A stretch of 45,129 nt of DNA from Paraburkholderia sp. (GCA_031286755.1 JAITTX010000279.1:1-45129), one strand, 5' to 3'; shown: positions 32,901 to 42,096, numbered from the stretch's first letter. Notes: a model not told the origin generated them from the sequence alone. Made by a program: numbers and translations.

Positions 32901-33214
32901 TACTGTTCCTCGCTAGGGACACGCGCGCGCCGACGAGCAAGGCCGCCAGGCCCCGCTATTGGGTCTGCACTCCGGAACTGGGAGGCACGCAGGGACACGC
33001 AGCTCGCGAGACGAGCCCCCGAATGAATGCAATATATCGAGACCGGCCAGAACACGCGCCTCTAGTTTTCCCGGATATTCCTGGATTTCAGGTATTCATG
33101 AATTATTTATCTGATTCCGCCCTGCCGCGAAGCGCTTGCGATGACACCTTGATGCCCTGAGCCGCGGCATGCCGCACCCGGACGCCTCATGCGCGAACAT
33201 CCGCATTGCGTCTC
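32901..33214. other. Intergenic region between the kinase gene and the hip operators
   Basis: This stretch upstream of the divergent kinase gene holds no convincing reading frame. It becomes AT-rich around 33065-33115. The kinase promoter should lie here but no clear -35/-10 pair stands out. Confidence 0.6.
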
Positions 33215-33313
33215 TACAGCCTGAAATCTGTAATTCCCGGATACAGCCTTAAGGCTGTATTTTTCATTTACAGCTTTTAGTTTGTATTTTCCATTTACAG
33301 CCTATAGACTGTG
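33215..33313. promoter_or_regulatory. Four 18-bp hip operators with exact 27-bp spacing
   Basis: Sites start at 33215, 33242, 33269 and 33296: TACAGCCTGAAATCTGTA, TACAGCCTTAAGGCTGTA, TACAGCTTTTAGTTTGTA and TACAGCCTATAGACTGTG. The second is a perfect palindrome. Each is followed by a 9-bp AT-rich linker, giving a strict 27-bp period. E. coli hipBA also has four 18-bp operators (TATCC-N8-GGATA), so these are the expected autoregulatory sites of HipB, with a different sequence. The last site ends 39 bp before the hipB start. Confidence 0.88.
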
Positions 33314-33352
33314 ACGATGCCCTTTGCAAAGTCACCATTGCGGGAGTCTCGC

Positions 33353-33721
33353 GTGGACTATTCGCTCAAGACCGTCAGCCAGTTGCGTCCCATGCTGCTG
33401 GGCTTTCGCAAGCAAGCCGGCCTGACCCAGGAAAAGGTCGCGCAGCGTCTCGGCATCTCCCAGCAAAGCTATGCCGCCTTCGAAGCGCACCCCGAAGCCG
33501 CGAGCGTCGACCGGCTCTTTCGCGTGCTGCGGCTGTTCGCGGTCGAAATGCGCCTGTCCTCCGCGGCTTCGGCGCCGGCAACCCGCAGCGCTGCCGCGAA
33601 AAAACGCGCGGCACCCACGGCCGCGCCAGCCGCCGCGAAACGCACGGCCGCCACCGGCGCCGCGGGCAAGCGCGCGGCGCCCAAGCCCAGTGCGAAGCCG
33701 CGCAAGCGGGAGGACTGGTAA
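33353..33721 (+). CDS. hipB: HipB-type antitoxin and autorepressor with basic tail
   Basis: A 122-residue protein from GTG 33353, which has GGGAG 6 bp upstream and gives the family-like start xDYSLKTVSQLRPML; earlier starts at 33311/33317 fall inside the fourth operator. The Xre HTH spans about 9-65 (FRKQAGLTQEKVAQRLGISQ). Residues 71-122 are a histone-H1-like Ala/Lys/Pro tail (AAAKKRAAP, AAAKRTAA, AAGKRAAPKP) ending in REDW. E. coli HipB also ends in Trp, and that residue docks in HipA, so the tail may extend that contact and add DNA affinity. It neutralises and recruits HipA and represses the operon through the four upstream sites. Its TAA overlaps the hipA ATG by one base. Confidence 0.9.
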   Translation: MDYSLKTVSQLRPMLLGFRKQAGLTQEKVAQRLGISQQSYAAFEAHPEAASVDRLFRVLRLFAVEMRLSSAASAPATRSAAAKKRAAPTAAPAAAKRTAATGAAGKRAAPKPSAKPRKREDW

Positions 33722-35052
33722 TGGCGCGCACCCGCCAGACGAACCGGCTCGACCTGTGGATGAACGGTCTGCCCGTCGGGTACTGGGAAATTGTGCGAGG
33801 CGTGGAGCGCCTCGCCTATTTCGAAACCTGGCGCGACGACGAGCAAGGCCGGCCGCTCTCGCTTTCGCTGCCCTTCACGCCGGGCAACCAGCCGTTGCGC
33901 GGCGCGGCCGTGGCCGATTACTTCGACAACCTGCTGCCCGACAGCGAGCGCATCCGGCGGCGCATCGCGGCCCGCTACCGCACGGCCGGCATCACGCCGT
34001 TCGAGCTTCTCGCCGTGCTCGGGCGCGACTGCGTGGGGGCGCTGCAATTGCTGCCGGCCGGCGAGACGCCGGTGGACCTCGAGAACATCGAAGGCAAACC
34101 GCTCTCCGTTGCGGCCATCGCGCGGCTGCTGCGCGACACCACCGCCGCGCCGCCATTCGGCGAGCACGAGAGCGTGGACGACCTGCGCCTCTCGATTGCC
34201 GGTGCGCAGGAAAAGACCGCCCTGCTGCGGCACGGCAACCGCTGGCTGCTGCCCATGGGCAGCACGCCCACCACGCACATCCTGAAGCTGCCGCTGGGTC
34301 TCGTCGGCAACATGCGCGCCGACATGCGCACCTCGGTCGAGAACGAATGGCTGTGCGCGAAGATCGTCGCGGCGTTCGGGCTGCCGATCGCGTCCTGCGA
34401 GATCGCGCATTTCGAAGACACCAAGGCGCTCGTGGTGGAACGCTTCGACCGGCGCATGGCGCGCAATGGCCGCTGGATCGTGCGCCTGCCGCAGGAGGAT
34501 CTGTGCCAGGCCACGGGCACGCCGGGCCTGCACAAGTACGAGGCGGACGGCGGGCCCGGCATCGAAAGCGTGATGACGGTGCTCGGCGGCTCCTCGCGCC
34601 AGGCGGACGACCGGCGCCACTTCTTCCTCGCGCAACTGGTGTTCTGGCTGCTCGCCGCCACGGACGGCCACGCCAAGAATTTCAGCATCGCGCATCTGCC
34701 AGGCAGCCGCTACGTCGCCACGCCGCTCTACGACGTGCTCTCGGCGCATCCCATCATCGGGCGCGGGCGCAACCAGCTTCCGGCGCAGCGCGCGAGCCTC
34801 GCCATGGCCGTGCGCGGCCGCAACGCGCACTACCGCATCGCGCAGATCCTGCCGCGCCACTGGATCGCTCAAGGGCAGCGCGTGGGCTTCGCCGCCGAAC
34901 AGGTCGAGGAAATGATGGCGACGGTGGCCGGCGCCACCGAGCGCGTGATCGGCGAAGTCGCCGCGCAGCTTCCCCGCGACTTTCCGCTCGACGTGGCCGA
35001 GGCGATATTCGCGGGCATGCGCAGGCTGGCAAGAGTCTTGAAGGCCGCTTGA
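33721..35052 (+). CDS. hipA: HipA serine/threonine kinase toxin
   Basis: A 443-residue HipA, about the length of the E. coli protein. The glycine-rich ATP loop reads RLSIAGAQEKTALL with S158 at the place of the regulatory autophosphorylation site Ser150, followed by PTTHILKLPLG. Catalytic D315 is in TDGHAKNFSI and metal-binding D338 in LYDVLSAHP. All key kinase residues are intact, so it should be active. E. coli HipA phosphorylates glutamyl-tRNA synthetase, which raises ppGpp and causes persistence; the same target is probable here given the close similarity around the ATP loop. Translation is coupled to hipB (TAATG). Confidence 0.95.
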   Translation: MARTRQTNRLDLWMNGLPVGYWEIVRGVERLAYFETWRDDEQGRPLSLSLPFTPGNQPLRGAAVADYFDNLLPDSERIRRRIAARYRTAGITPFELLAVLGRDCVGALQLLPAGETPVDLENIEGKPLSVAAIARLLRDTTAAPPFGEHESVDDLRLSIAGAQEKTALLRHGNRWLLPMGSTPTTHILKLPLGLVGNMRADMRTSVENEWLCAKIVAAFGLPIASCEIAHFEDTKALVVERFDRRMARNGRWIVRLPQEDLCQATGTPGLHKYEADGGPGIESVMTVLGGSSRQADDRRHFFLAQLVFWLLAATDGHAKNFSIAHLPGSRYVATPLYDVLSAHPIIGRGRNQLPAQRASLAMAVRGRNAHYRIAQILPRHWIAQGQRVGFAAEQVEEMMATVAGATERVIGEVAAQLPRDFPLDVAEAIFAGMRRLARVLKAA

Positions 35053-35061
35053 GCCGATGCT

Positions 35062-35122
35062 GGCAACGCGCGCGATGCGCGTGCGCGTTGCCGGCCGGGT
35101 GTGTGCATCCACGTGCGGATGC
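35062..35122. terminator. Two hairpins between convergent hipA and cyoD
   Basis: GGCAACGCGC (35062-35071) pairs perfectly with GCGCGTTGCC (35081-35090), loop 9 bases. A second hairpin, GCATCC (35105-35110) with GGATGC (35117-35122), follows. Together they fill the 76-bp gap and could stop transcription from both sides. No U-run is present. Confidence 0.6.
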
Positions 35123-35128
35123 GCGGAA

Positions 35129-35515
35129 TCAGTCGCGCGCCAGCGCGCGTTCGATGCTGATCTGCGTGGGCATCATGTTGACGTTTGCGTTGTGCATGAC
35201 CCACAGCGATAGCCCGACGATCACCACGATCAGGAACGCCGTGCACACGAAGATGCCGGTGTTCGCACGCTGGCTGCGCGCAGTGCCGACGTGCAGGAAA
35301 TACACAAGCTGCACCACGAGCTGGGCGACGCACAGCACGACGATGGCTACGAGCCCTGTCTCAGGCGAGACGAGGTGGTACATGACCACGCCGAACGACA
35401 AGAGCGTGAGCACGAGCGACAGCATGGTGCCGATCATGTAGCTCTTGAGACTGCCGTGCGAGTTGTCGTGACCGCGGCCGTGACTGCCCGAATGCGTAAT
35501 GTTGGTTGGACTCAC
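35129..35515 (-). CDS. cyoD: Cytochrome bo3 ubiquinol oxidase subunit IV
   Basis: A 128-residue three-helix protein. Helices lie at about 27-50, 55-77 and 87-108, with [20 protein letters not shown] and [10 protein letters not shown] typical of CyoD. The start is GTG 35515, giving an N-terminus rich in His/Ser/Gly ([16 protein letters not shown]). It overlaps the cyoC stop as GTGA, so translation is coupled. Subunit IV assists assembly of the CuB site in subunit I. cyoE (heme O synthase) is not adjacent. Confidence 0.94.
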   Translation of the reverse strand: MSPTNITHSGSHGRGHDNSHGSLKSYMIGTMLSLVLTLLSFGVVMYHLVSPETGLVAIVVLCVAQLVVQLVYFLHVGTARSQRANTGIFVCTAFLIVVIVGLSLWVMHNANVNMMPTQISIERALARD

Positions 35516-36123
35516 AGCATGCCTCGCAGATAAACAAAAGTGAAAACGCAGATCCACACGAGATCCAGGAAGTGCCAGAACAAGCTCAGGCATGCGAGAC
35601 GGCGGCGGATCGCGCCGGTGAGGCCGAACTTCCAGGTCTGATGCATCATGATCGCGAGCCACAGCAGACCGGCCGTGACGTGCAGGCCGTGCGTGCCGAC
35701 CAGCGTGAAATACGCCGAGAGATACGCGCTCACATGCGGTCCCGCGCCATCGGCGATGAGCTTCGCGAACTCGTTCACCTCCATGCCGACGAAGCCTGCG
35801 CCAAACGCGAACGTGATTGCGAGCCAGAGAATGACCTGCGCGCGGCGCGCGGCATGCAGGCCCAGCATCGCCATGCCGAACGTCACGCTGCTCGCGAGCA
35901 GCAACAGCGTTTCGCCGAGCACGTAAGGCAGCTCGAAGAGCTGCCTGGCGCCGGGGCCGCCCGCCGTCGCATTCGCGAGCACGCCGAAGGTGGCGAAGAG
36001 CGTCGCGAAGATGAGGCAGTCGCTCATCAGGTAGATCCAGAACCCCAGCGTGGTTTTGGTGCCATCGTCGTGACTGTGATCGTGGCCGTGCCCATGGGCG
36101 TGAGTGGTAGCAGCGTGTGCCAT
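35512..36123 (-). CDS. cyoC: Cytochrome bo3 ubiquinol oxidase subunit III
   Basis: A 203-residue five-helix COX3-type subunit. [44 protein letters not shown] and [17 protein letters not shown] are the diagnostic blocks, including the Glu of the subunit III core. The N-terminus carries a His-rich stretch ([18 protein letters not shown]), a common feature in Burkholderiales copies. ATG 36123 lies 2 bp after the cyoB stop codon. It is part of cyoABCD. Confidence 0.95.
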   Translation of the reverse strand: MAHAATTHAHGHGHDHSHDDGTKTTLGFWIYLMSDCLIFATLFATFGVLANATAGGPGARQLFELPYVLGETLLLLASSVTFGMAMLGLHAARRAQVILWLAITFAFGAGFVGMEVNEFAKLIADGAGPHVSAYLSAYFTLVGTHGLHVTAGLLWLAIMMHQTWKFGLTGAIRRRLACLSLFWHFLDLVWICVFTFVYLRGML

Positions 36124-36125
36124 GG

Positions 36126-38138
36126 TTAAGCCATCTCCTCGATTTGTTCGGATTGTTCGGAACGCTCTGCGATATCGAGTTGCCTGAAGCGTGCGTTCTC
36201 GATGCGCGCCACCTCGGCGGCCGGCACCCAGTAATCGACGTCCTGGTCGTAGCTGCGCACGATGAACGTGGCAATCATGCCGGCGAGCCCCAGCGCCGCG
36301 AACGGCCACATGTGCCACACGAAGGCGAAGCCGAACAGCAGGCCGAACGCGGCGATGATGAAGCCCGCGCCCGTGTTGCGCGGCATATGGATGTCTTCGT
36401 AGGCGCGCGGCTGCACGTACGCGCGGCCTGCTTCCTTGTTGTCCCAGTGCTGCTCCATCGAGGTGATCTCCGGCAGCACGGCGAAGTTGTAGAACGGCGC
36501 GGGCGAGGCCGTCGACCATTCGAGGCTGCGGCCGTCCCACGGGTCGCCGGTGAGGTCGCGGAGCGCATCGCGGTTGCGAATGCTCACGTAAAGCTGCACC
36601 ACAAAGGCGACGATGCCGAGGCCCACGAACACCGCGCCCACGAGCGCCACCACGAGCCACGGATGCCAGCCGGGCACCGCGTAGTGATTCATGCGGCGCG
36701 TCATGCCTTCGAAGCCGAGGATATAGAGCGGCGTGAACGCGAGCCAATAACCGATCAGCCAGCACCAGAACGACACCTTGCCCCAGAACTCGTCGAGCGT
36801 GAAGCCGAATACCTTCGGGAACCAGAAGCTGATGCCCGCGAGACAGCCGAACACCACGCCGCCGATGATCACGTTATGGAAGTGCGCGACGAGGAACAGC
36901 GAGTTGTGCAGCACGAAGTCCGCGCCCGGCACGGCGAGCAGCACGCCGGTCATGCCGCCCACGGCGAACGTCACCATGAAGCCGATGGTCCAGAGCGTGG
37001 CGCTGTGATAGCGGATGCGGCCGCGATACATGGTGAAGAGCCAGTTGAACAGCTTCACGCCGGTCGGAATCGAAATGACCGTGGTCATGATGCCGAAGAA
37101 CGCGTTGACGTTCGCGCCCGAGCCCATCGTGAAGAAGTGATGGAGCCAGACGAAGAACGAGAGAATGCCGATCGACGACGTGGCATACACCATCGACTTG
37201 TAGCCGAACAGCGGCTTGCCCGAGAATGTGGCGATGATCTCCGAATACGCGCCGAATGCCGGCAGGATCAGGATGTACACCTCGGGGTGGCCCCATACCC
37301 AGATCAGGTTGATGTACATCATCGCGTTGCCGCCGAGCTCGTTCGTGAAGAAATGCATGTCGAGATAGCGGTCCATCGTGAGCAGCGCGAGCGTGCCGGT
37401 CAGCACCGGGAACACCGCAACGATCAGGATGTTGGTGATGAACGCCGTCCACACGAACACCGGCATCTTCATGAGGTTCATGCCGGGCGCGCGCATGCGC
37501 AGGATCGTCACGATGAAATTGATGCCCGAGAGCGTCGTGCCCAGCCCCGATAGCTGGAGCGACCATATGTAGTAGTCCACGCCGACTGTCGGGCTGTAGC
37601 CCAGTCCCGAGAGCGGCGGATACGCGACCCAGCCCGTCGCGGCGAAGTCGCCCACGAACATCGAGACCATCACCAGCACCGCACCCACCACCGCGAGCCA
37701 GTAGGAGAGCGAGTTCACGAACGGATACGCCACGTCGCGCGCGCCGATCTGCAGCGGCACGACCACGTTCATGAGCCCGAGAATGAGCGGCGTGGCCACG
37801 AAGAAGATCATGATGACGCCGTGCGCCGTGAAGATCTGGTCGTAGTGATGCGGGGGCAGATAGCCCGCCGCGTCGTTGTAGGCAACGGCCTGCTGCGCGC
37901 GCATCATGATCGCGTCGGCGAAACCGCGCAGCAACATGACGATCGCGAGCACGATGTACATGATGCCGATGCGCTTGTGGTCCACCGAGGTGATCCACTC
38001 GCGCCACAAATAGCCCCACTTCCCCGCGATCGTGATCGCGGCGAGCAAGGCAAGACCGCCGAGCGCCACTGCGACGCCCGTGCTCATGATGATCGGCTCG
38101 TGCCAGGGAACGGCATCGAGCGTGAGTTTTCCGAACAT
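36126..38138 (-). CDS. cyoB: Cytochrome bo3 ubiquinol oxidase subunit I
   Basis: A 670-residue heme-copper oxidase subunit I that reduces O2 and pumps protons. All ligands fall at the same numbers as in E. coli CyoB: H106 in FTAHGVIM and H421 (heme b), H284 with cross-linked Y288 in WGHPEVYIL and H333/H334 in WLHHFFTMG (CuB), and H419 in [11 protein letters not shown] (heme o3). The length and C-terminal helices are those of full CyoB. GGAG precedes ATG 38138. It follows cyoA by 6 bp. Expression as cyoABCD suits aerobic growth at high oxygen. Confidence 0.98.
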   Translation of the reverse strand: MFGKLTLDAVPWHEPIIMSTGVAVALGGLALLAAITIAGKWGYLWREWITSVDHKRIGIMYIVLAIVMLLRGFADAIMMRAQQAVAYNDAAGYLPPHHYDQIFTAHGVIMIFFVATPLILGLMNVVVPLQIGARDVAYPFVNSLSYWLAVVGAVLVMVSMFVGDFAATGWVAYPPLSGLGYSPTVGVDYYIWSLQLSGLGTTLSGINFIVTILRMRAPGMNLMKMPVFVWTAFITNILIVAVFPVLTGTLALLTMDRYLDMHFFTNELGGNAMMYINLIWVWGHPEVYILILPAFGAYSEIIATFSGKPLFGYKSMVYATSSIGILSFFVWLHHFFTMGSGANVNAFFGIMTTVISIPTGVKLFNWLFTMYRGRIRYHSATLWTIGFMVTFAVGGMTGVLLAVPGADFVLHNSLFLVAHFHNVIIGGVVFGCLAGISFWFPKVFGFTLDEFWGKVSFWCWLIGYWLAFTPLYILGFEGMTRRMNHYAVPGWHPWLVVALVGAVFVGLGIVAFVVQLYVSIRNRDALRDLTGDPWDGRSLEWSTASPAPFYNFAVLPEITSMEQHWDNKEAGRAYVQPRAYEDIHMPRNTGAGFIIAAFGLLFGFAFVWHMWPFAALGLAGMIATFIVRSYDQDVDYWVPAAEVARIENARFRQLDIAERSEQSEQIEEMA

Positions 38139-38144
38139 GTGTGT

Positions 38145-39080
38145 TTACTCCGCTGCGAGGGTGGCGGGCGCGCGTGCCCCGCTGCGTTCAAGGGTGAGTG
38201 CGGGAACGTTCGCGCCCGTGCCGCAAATCGGATTGCCGTGCGCGTCGCGCATGTACTGGCCGACCACGCCGTCGAAGAGGCCTGCCGCGACGTTCGAATA
38301 GAGGGCGACGGGCGTCTTCTCGCCAGGCTGCGCGAGGTGCTGGTAGGCGCCGCGGCTCAGCACCGCCGGCGAGGCTTTCGCGCGCGCGATCCACGCGTCG
38401 AAATCGGCGCGGCTCGTGGCGAGCGTGTCGAAATGCATGTCGGAGAAGCCCGATCCACTGAACGACGCCGAGCGGCCCGCATAGGTGCCGGGGTGGTTCG
38501 CGATCAGATGCAACTGCGTCTGCATGCCCGCCATCGCGTAGACCTGGCTGCCCAGTTGCGGAATGAAGAACGAGTTCATCAGCGAGTCGGCGGTCAGGCG
38601 GAACGACACGGGCGTGTCGACCGGAATCGCCAGCTGGTTCACCGAGGCGACGCCGTAATCCGGATAGATGAAGAGCCACTTCCAGTTCAGCGCGACCACG
38701 TCCACGCGAATCGGCTTCTGCTGCGATTCAATCGGCTTGTACGGATCGAGCGAATGCGTCGTGCGCCAGATCAGCGCGCCGAGCGTGAGCACGATCACGC
38801 AAGGGATCGACCACACCACGACCTCGATGGCGGTCGAATGCGCCCACTTCGGCGCATAGGTCGCGCGCGTGTTGGACGCACGATAGCGCCACGCGAACCA
38901 GAGCGTGAGTGCGATCACGGGAATCACCACGAGCAGCATCAGGCCGAGCGAGATCAGGATGAGGTTCTTCTCCTGCACGCCGATATCGCCTTTCGGGTCG
39001 AGCAGCACGGAGTTGCAGCCGCCGAGCAGCGCGAGCCCGGCCGCGCCCGCAAGCGTTGCGGCAGTGCGTGCGGCGCGCAT
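38145..39080 (-). CDS. cyoA: Cytochrome bo3 ubiquinol oxidase subunit II (lipoprotein)
   Basis: About 311 residues from ATG 39080, which places a lipobox LALLGGC at the end of a normal 21-residue signal (MRAARTAATLAGAAGLALLGG). Two transmembrane helices follow, then the cupredoxin domain with WKWLFIYPDYGVASVN and SFRLTADSLMNSFFIPQLGS and the CyoA-specific C-terminal part. CuA ligands are absent, as in all quinol oxidases. The start is not settled: longer in-frame starts at 39176, 39200 and 39281 exist, and ATG 39080 lacks a clear ribosome site, whereas 39200 has GGATGGG upstream. The gene heads cyoABCD. Confidence 0.93.
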   Translation of the reverse strand: MRAARTAATLAGAAGLALLGGCNSVLLDPKGDIGVQEKNLILISLGLMLLVVIPVIALTLWFAWRYRASNTRATYAPKWAHSTAIEVVVWSIPCVIVLTLGALIWRTTHSLDPYKPIESQQKPIRVDVVALNWKWLFIYPDYGVASVNQLAIPVDTPVSFRLTADSLMNSFFIPQLGSQVYAMAGMQTQLHLIANHPGTYAGRSASFSGSGFSDMHFDTLATSRADFDAWIARAKASPAVLSRGAYQHLAQPGEKTPVALYSNVAAGLFDGVVGQYMRDAHGNPICGTGANVPALTLERSGARAPATLAAE

Positions 39081-39281
39081 GGCGCGCGGGGGAGATGAGC
39101 GTAAGCGGGAAGCCGGTTGTGAAAGCGGCGGGCCGGCTTCGGCGGCCGGTCCTCTTCGTGTGTGGGGGATGCGCATGTCGGGGTTCCGTGGTTGACTCAT
39201 CGCGCAAACCCATCCATACGTGCTCACAGCGCTTTCACGACAGCGTCCGGACACGGCCGCCCGCATAGCCAGCCTGAGCAA

Positions 39282-39305
39282 CCATACATAGCCATATATG
39301 TATGG
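39282..39305. promoter_or_regulatory. 24-bp palindrome between cyoA and the MocR-type gene
   Basis: CCATACATA (39282-39290) and TATGTATGG (39297-39305) are perfect 9-bp arms with a 6-bp spacer. GCATACAT recurs at 39347-39354. MocR-type regulators bind short repeats of this kind in divergent promoters, so it may control the mocR gene, the cyo operon, or both. Confidence 0.6.
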
Positions 39306-39364
39306 ATTTATGCGATTCGTGTCCGCATGCTAGAGTAAGACATCATGCATACATCTGCGACAAA

Positions 39365-40816
39365 ATGGCGCGAACCGACCTGATCGATCCGGACAACACG
39401 GCTCCCGAATGGGCCAGGACCTGGGCTTCGGCGTTACAGGGCGGCAGCGGGCCGCGCTATCTGCGGCTCGTTGATTTCATCGAGTGCGCGGTGGCCGAAG
39501 GCACGCTGACGCCGGGCGAGCGCGTGCCCGCGCAGCGCGCGCTCGCGGCGCTGCTCGGCGTGGATCTCACCACCATCACGCGCGGTTTCAACGAGGCGCG
39601 GCGGCGCGCGCTGATCGAGGCGCGCGGACCGCTCGGCACCTTCATCGCGGCGCCGCGCGCGGCGCTCGAGCGGCGCGTGGACCTGAGCATGAACATCCCG
39701 CCCCCGCCGGCCGGCATCGACACCGACGCGCTGCTGCGCGAAGGCCTCTCCCGCCTCTTGCTGCGCAGCGACGCCGACTTGCTGATGACCTATCACATCG
39801 GCGGTGGCAGCGCGGCCGATTGCGCGACGGGCGCGAAATGGCTCGAGCCGATGCTCGGCAAGATCGACCCCGCGCGCATCATGGTGTGTTCCGGCGCGCA
39901 GGCGGCGCTGGCCGCGTTGATCCTCGCGTTCACGGGGCCGGGAGATACGGTGCTGAGCGAGCCGCTCGTCTATCCGGGGCTGCCGCACGCGGTTGCTCAA
40001 TTGGGGCGCCGCCTGGAAACCGTGGCAACGGATGCCGACGGCATGCTGCCCGATGCGCTAGAAGCCGCGTGCCGTCTGCACGACCTGGATGGTCCGCACG
40101 GCGCACGCCTCCTGTACCTGAACCCCACGCTGCAGAACCCCACCGCCAGGACCATGCCGGAGGCGCGCCGCCGCGCGATCCTGGCGGTGGCGGCGCGCTG
40201 CGGCCTGCGCATTGTCGAAGACGATCCCTACTGGCGCTTCGCGCCCGATGCGCCACCACCGCTCGCGCGTCTTGCGCCGGCGCAGGTCTGCTACCTCTCC
40301 ACGCTTTCGAAAACGCTTTCGCCCGGCCTGCGCACGGCGTTCCTGGCGCTCCCCGACGCGGCATCGCACGTGCGCGCGCTGGCCGCGCTGCGCACGTTCT
40401 CGCTCATGGCCGCGCCGCTCACAAACGCGCTGGCGCTGCAATGGATCGAGGACGGCACGGCCGCACACATCTTCGCAGGCGTGCGCGCCGAGGCGCAGGC
40501 ACGTCAGCGCATGGCGGCGCAGACGCTCGGCCCGGCGACGGGCGAGAACGCAGGCATTCATCTCTGGTACGCGCTGCCGAGCTACTGGCAGGCGCGCGAA
40601 CTGGCGGCGACCGCGAGCACCGAAGGACTCGCCGTGGCGCCGTCCACGGCGTTCGAGCCAGGCGCGGGCGCGGCCGGCAACACGGCCAGCGCAGCCAACG
40701 CGATCCGCATCTCGCTGGGCGCCACCGTCGAGCGCACGCGCTTGCAGGCTGCGCTGCGGCGGCTATCGACGCTGCTTGCGAGCGACCGGTCGGCGTCCGC
40801 GCAGGTGCTGGTCTGA
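39365..40816 (+). CDS. MocR-type GntR/aminotransferase-fold transcriptional regulator
   Basis: A 483-residue fusion of a GntR winged HTH (about 28-98; GERVPAQRALAALLGVDLTT then ITRGFNEARRRALIEARG) and a class I aminotransferase domain. PLP residues are present: N258 in LQNPT, D286 and Y289 in VEDDPYW, and the Schiff-base K316 in STLSKTLSPGLRTAF. Such proteins sense PLP or PLP-amino acid adducts and control vitamin B6, GABA or amino-acid genes. ATG 39365 (MARTDLIDPD) is preferred over 39302 because the region upstream is the palindrome. Its target is unknown; it is divergent from cyoABCD, which is unusual. Confidence 0.92.
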   Translation: MARTDLIDPDNTAPEWARTWASALQGGSGPRYLRLVDFIECAVAEGTLTPGERVPAQRALAALLGVDLTTITRGFNEARRRALIEARGPLGTFIAAPRAALERRVDLSMNIPPPPAGIDTDALLREGLSRLLLRSDADLLMTYHIGGGSAADCATGAKWLEPMLGKIDPARIMVCSGAQAALAALILAFTGPGDTVLSEPLVYPGLPHAVAQLGRRLETVATDADGMLPDALEAACRLHDLDGPHGARLLYLNPTLQNPTARTMPEARRRAILAVAARCGLRIVEDDPYWRFAPDAPPPLARLAPAQVCYLSTLSKTLSPGLRTAFLALPDAASHVRALAALRTFSLMAAPLTNALALQWIEDGTAAHIFAGVRAEAQARQRMAAQTLGPATGENAGIHLWYALPSYWQARELAATASTEGLAVAPSTAFEPGAGAAGNTASAANAIRISLGATVERTRLQAALRRLSTLLASDRSASAQVLV

Positions 40817-41062
40817 CGCTGGCATTGCGCTTGCTCCTTCAGCAGCCGGGCGCGCTGCACGCGCGGCCGGTGGTTGCCGCACACATCAGCCGAGACGCTG
40901 CCGCGTTGCGCCGGTACACTCACCGGATCGAATGCGGCCTGAATCGGGTTCCTGCAATGGGTTCCACCGGCGGGTTCCAGCAGCCGGCCCCAGCCGCTGG
41001 TCCGAACAGCGGGCCCCACATCACCGCGCCGCGCGCCGGCGCCTTTTTCGGGAGGTTTGAAC

Positions 41063-41959
41063 ATGGCCAACGACACGATGTTGCAGCAGATGCGCGACAA
41101 GCCGGGGTTCATCGCCGCGCTCGACCAGAGTGGCGGCTCGACGCCAGGCGCGCTGCGGCAGTACGGCATCCCGGAGAGCGAGTACAGCGGCGAGGCCGAG
41201 ATGTTCCGGCTCATGCACGAGATGCGCGTGCGCATCGTCAGCGCGCCGGCCTTCACGGGCGCGAAGGTGATCGGCGCGATTCTCTTCGAGCAGACCATGG
41301 ACGGCCAGGCGCACGGCAAGCCGGTGCCGGCATTTCTCTGGGAAGAGCGCGGCGTGGTGCCCTTCCTCAAAGTCGACAAAGGGCTCGAAGCCGAGGCGGA
41401 CGGCGTGCGGCTCATGAAGCCGATGCCCGGCCTCGGCGTGTTGCTCGAGCGCGCGCTGAAAGCCGGCATCTTCGGCACCAAGATGCGCTCGGTGATCGAG
41501 CACGCGTCGCCCGCGGGCATCGCGGCCATCGCGAGGCAGCAGTTCGAGGTGGGCGAGCAGATCGGCGCGCGCGGGCTCGTGCCGATTCTCGAACCCGAGG
41601 TGTCGATCAAGGCGCCCGACAAGGCGCAGGCCGAAGCGCTGTTGCGCGACGAACTGCTCAAGGGGCTCGACGCCCTGCCCGCTTCGCGCAACGTCATGAT
41701 CAAGCTGACGATTCCCGACACGCCCGACTTCTACAAGCCGCTCATCGATCACCCGCGCGTCGTGCGCGTGGTCGCGCTCTCGGGCGGCTACACGCGCAGC
41801 GATGCCTGCCAGCGGCTGGCGGCCAATCACGGCATGATCGCGAGCTTCTCGCGCGCGCTCATCAACGACCTCACCCGGCAGATGAGCGATGCGCAATTCG
41901 ATGCCGCGCTCGCTGCGAGCATCGACGAAATCTACAAGGCTTCCGTCGATAAAGTCTGA
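41063..41959 (+). CDS. Class I fructose-bisphosphate aldolase
   Basis: A 298-residue protein of the short bacterial class I aldolase type found in Staphylococcus (Fda/FdaB): GFIAALDQSGGSTPGALRQY, GAILFEQTMD, GVVPFLKVDKGL, IFGTKMRSVI, VPILEPEVSI, MIKLTIPDTPDFY with the likely Schiff-base Lys, and VALSGGYTRSDAC. It cleaves fructose 1,6-bisphosphate through a Schiff base and needs no metal. GGAGG at 41051-41055 precedes ATG 41063. Monocistronic, with a strong terminator. Burkholderiales usually also have a class II enzyme elsewhere, so this may be an alternative isozyme. Confidence 0.96.
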   Translation: MANDTMLQQMRDKPGFIAALDQSGGSTPGALRQYGIPESEYSGEAEMFRLMHEMRVRIVSAPAFTGAKVIGAILFEQTMDGQAHGKPVPAFLWEERGVVPFLKVDKGLEAEADGVRLMKPMPGLGVLLERALKAGIFGTKMRSVIEHASPAGIAAIARQQFEVGEQIGARGLVPILEPEVSIKAPDKAQAEALLRDELLKGLDALPASRNVMIKLTIPDTPDFYKPLIDHPRVVRVVALSGGYTRSDACQRLAANHGMIASFSRALINDLTRQMSDAQFDAALAASIDEIYKASVDKV

Positions 41960-41989
41960 GCAAGCTCAGCGCGAAGCGCATTGAGATCC

Positions 41990-42020
41990 ACAGCCGGGCC
42001 ATGTCCCGGCTGTCTTTTTT
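41990..42020 (+). terminator. Rho-independent terminator of the aldolase gene
   Basis: ACAGCCGGG (41990-41998) pairs with CCCGGCTGT (42005-42013) over a 6-base loop, followed by six T (42015-42020). It begins 30 bp after the aldolase stop. This is the clearest intrinsic terminator in the window. Confidence 0.93.
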
Positions 42021-42096
42021 CATGGCCGGATATACTGGGCGCCTTCCATTCGCTCACCCGTTGTTTGCTCACGTAATCACACGAAAAGGACCGGCC

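Noticed and set aside
33215..33313. CRISPR-like array because of regular repeats
   Set aside because: The repeated units are 18-bp palindromes separated by only 9 bp, the copies vary, and there are no cas genes; they are operators.
33471..35441. A 656-codon plus-strand frame overlapping hipB and hipA
   Set aside because: Out-of-frame Arg-rich reading of hipBA; no domain.
39484..41952. An 822-codon plus-strand frame spanning the MocR and aldolase genes
   Set aside because: It runs through two well-defined genes in a different frame and is Arg/Ala-rich.
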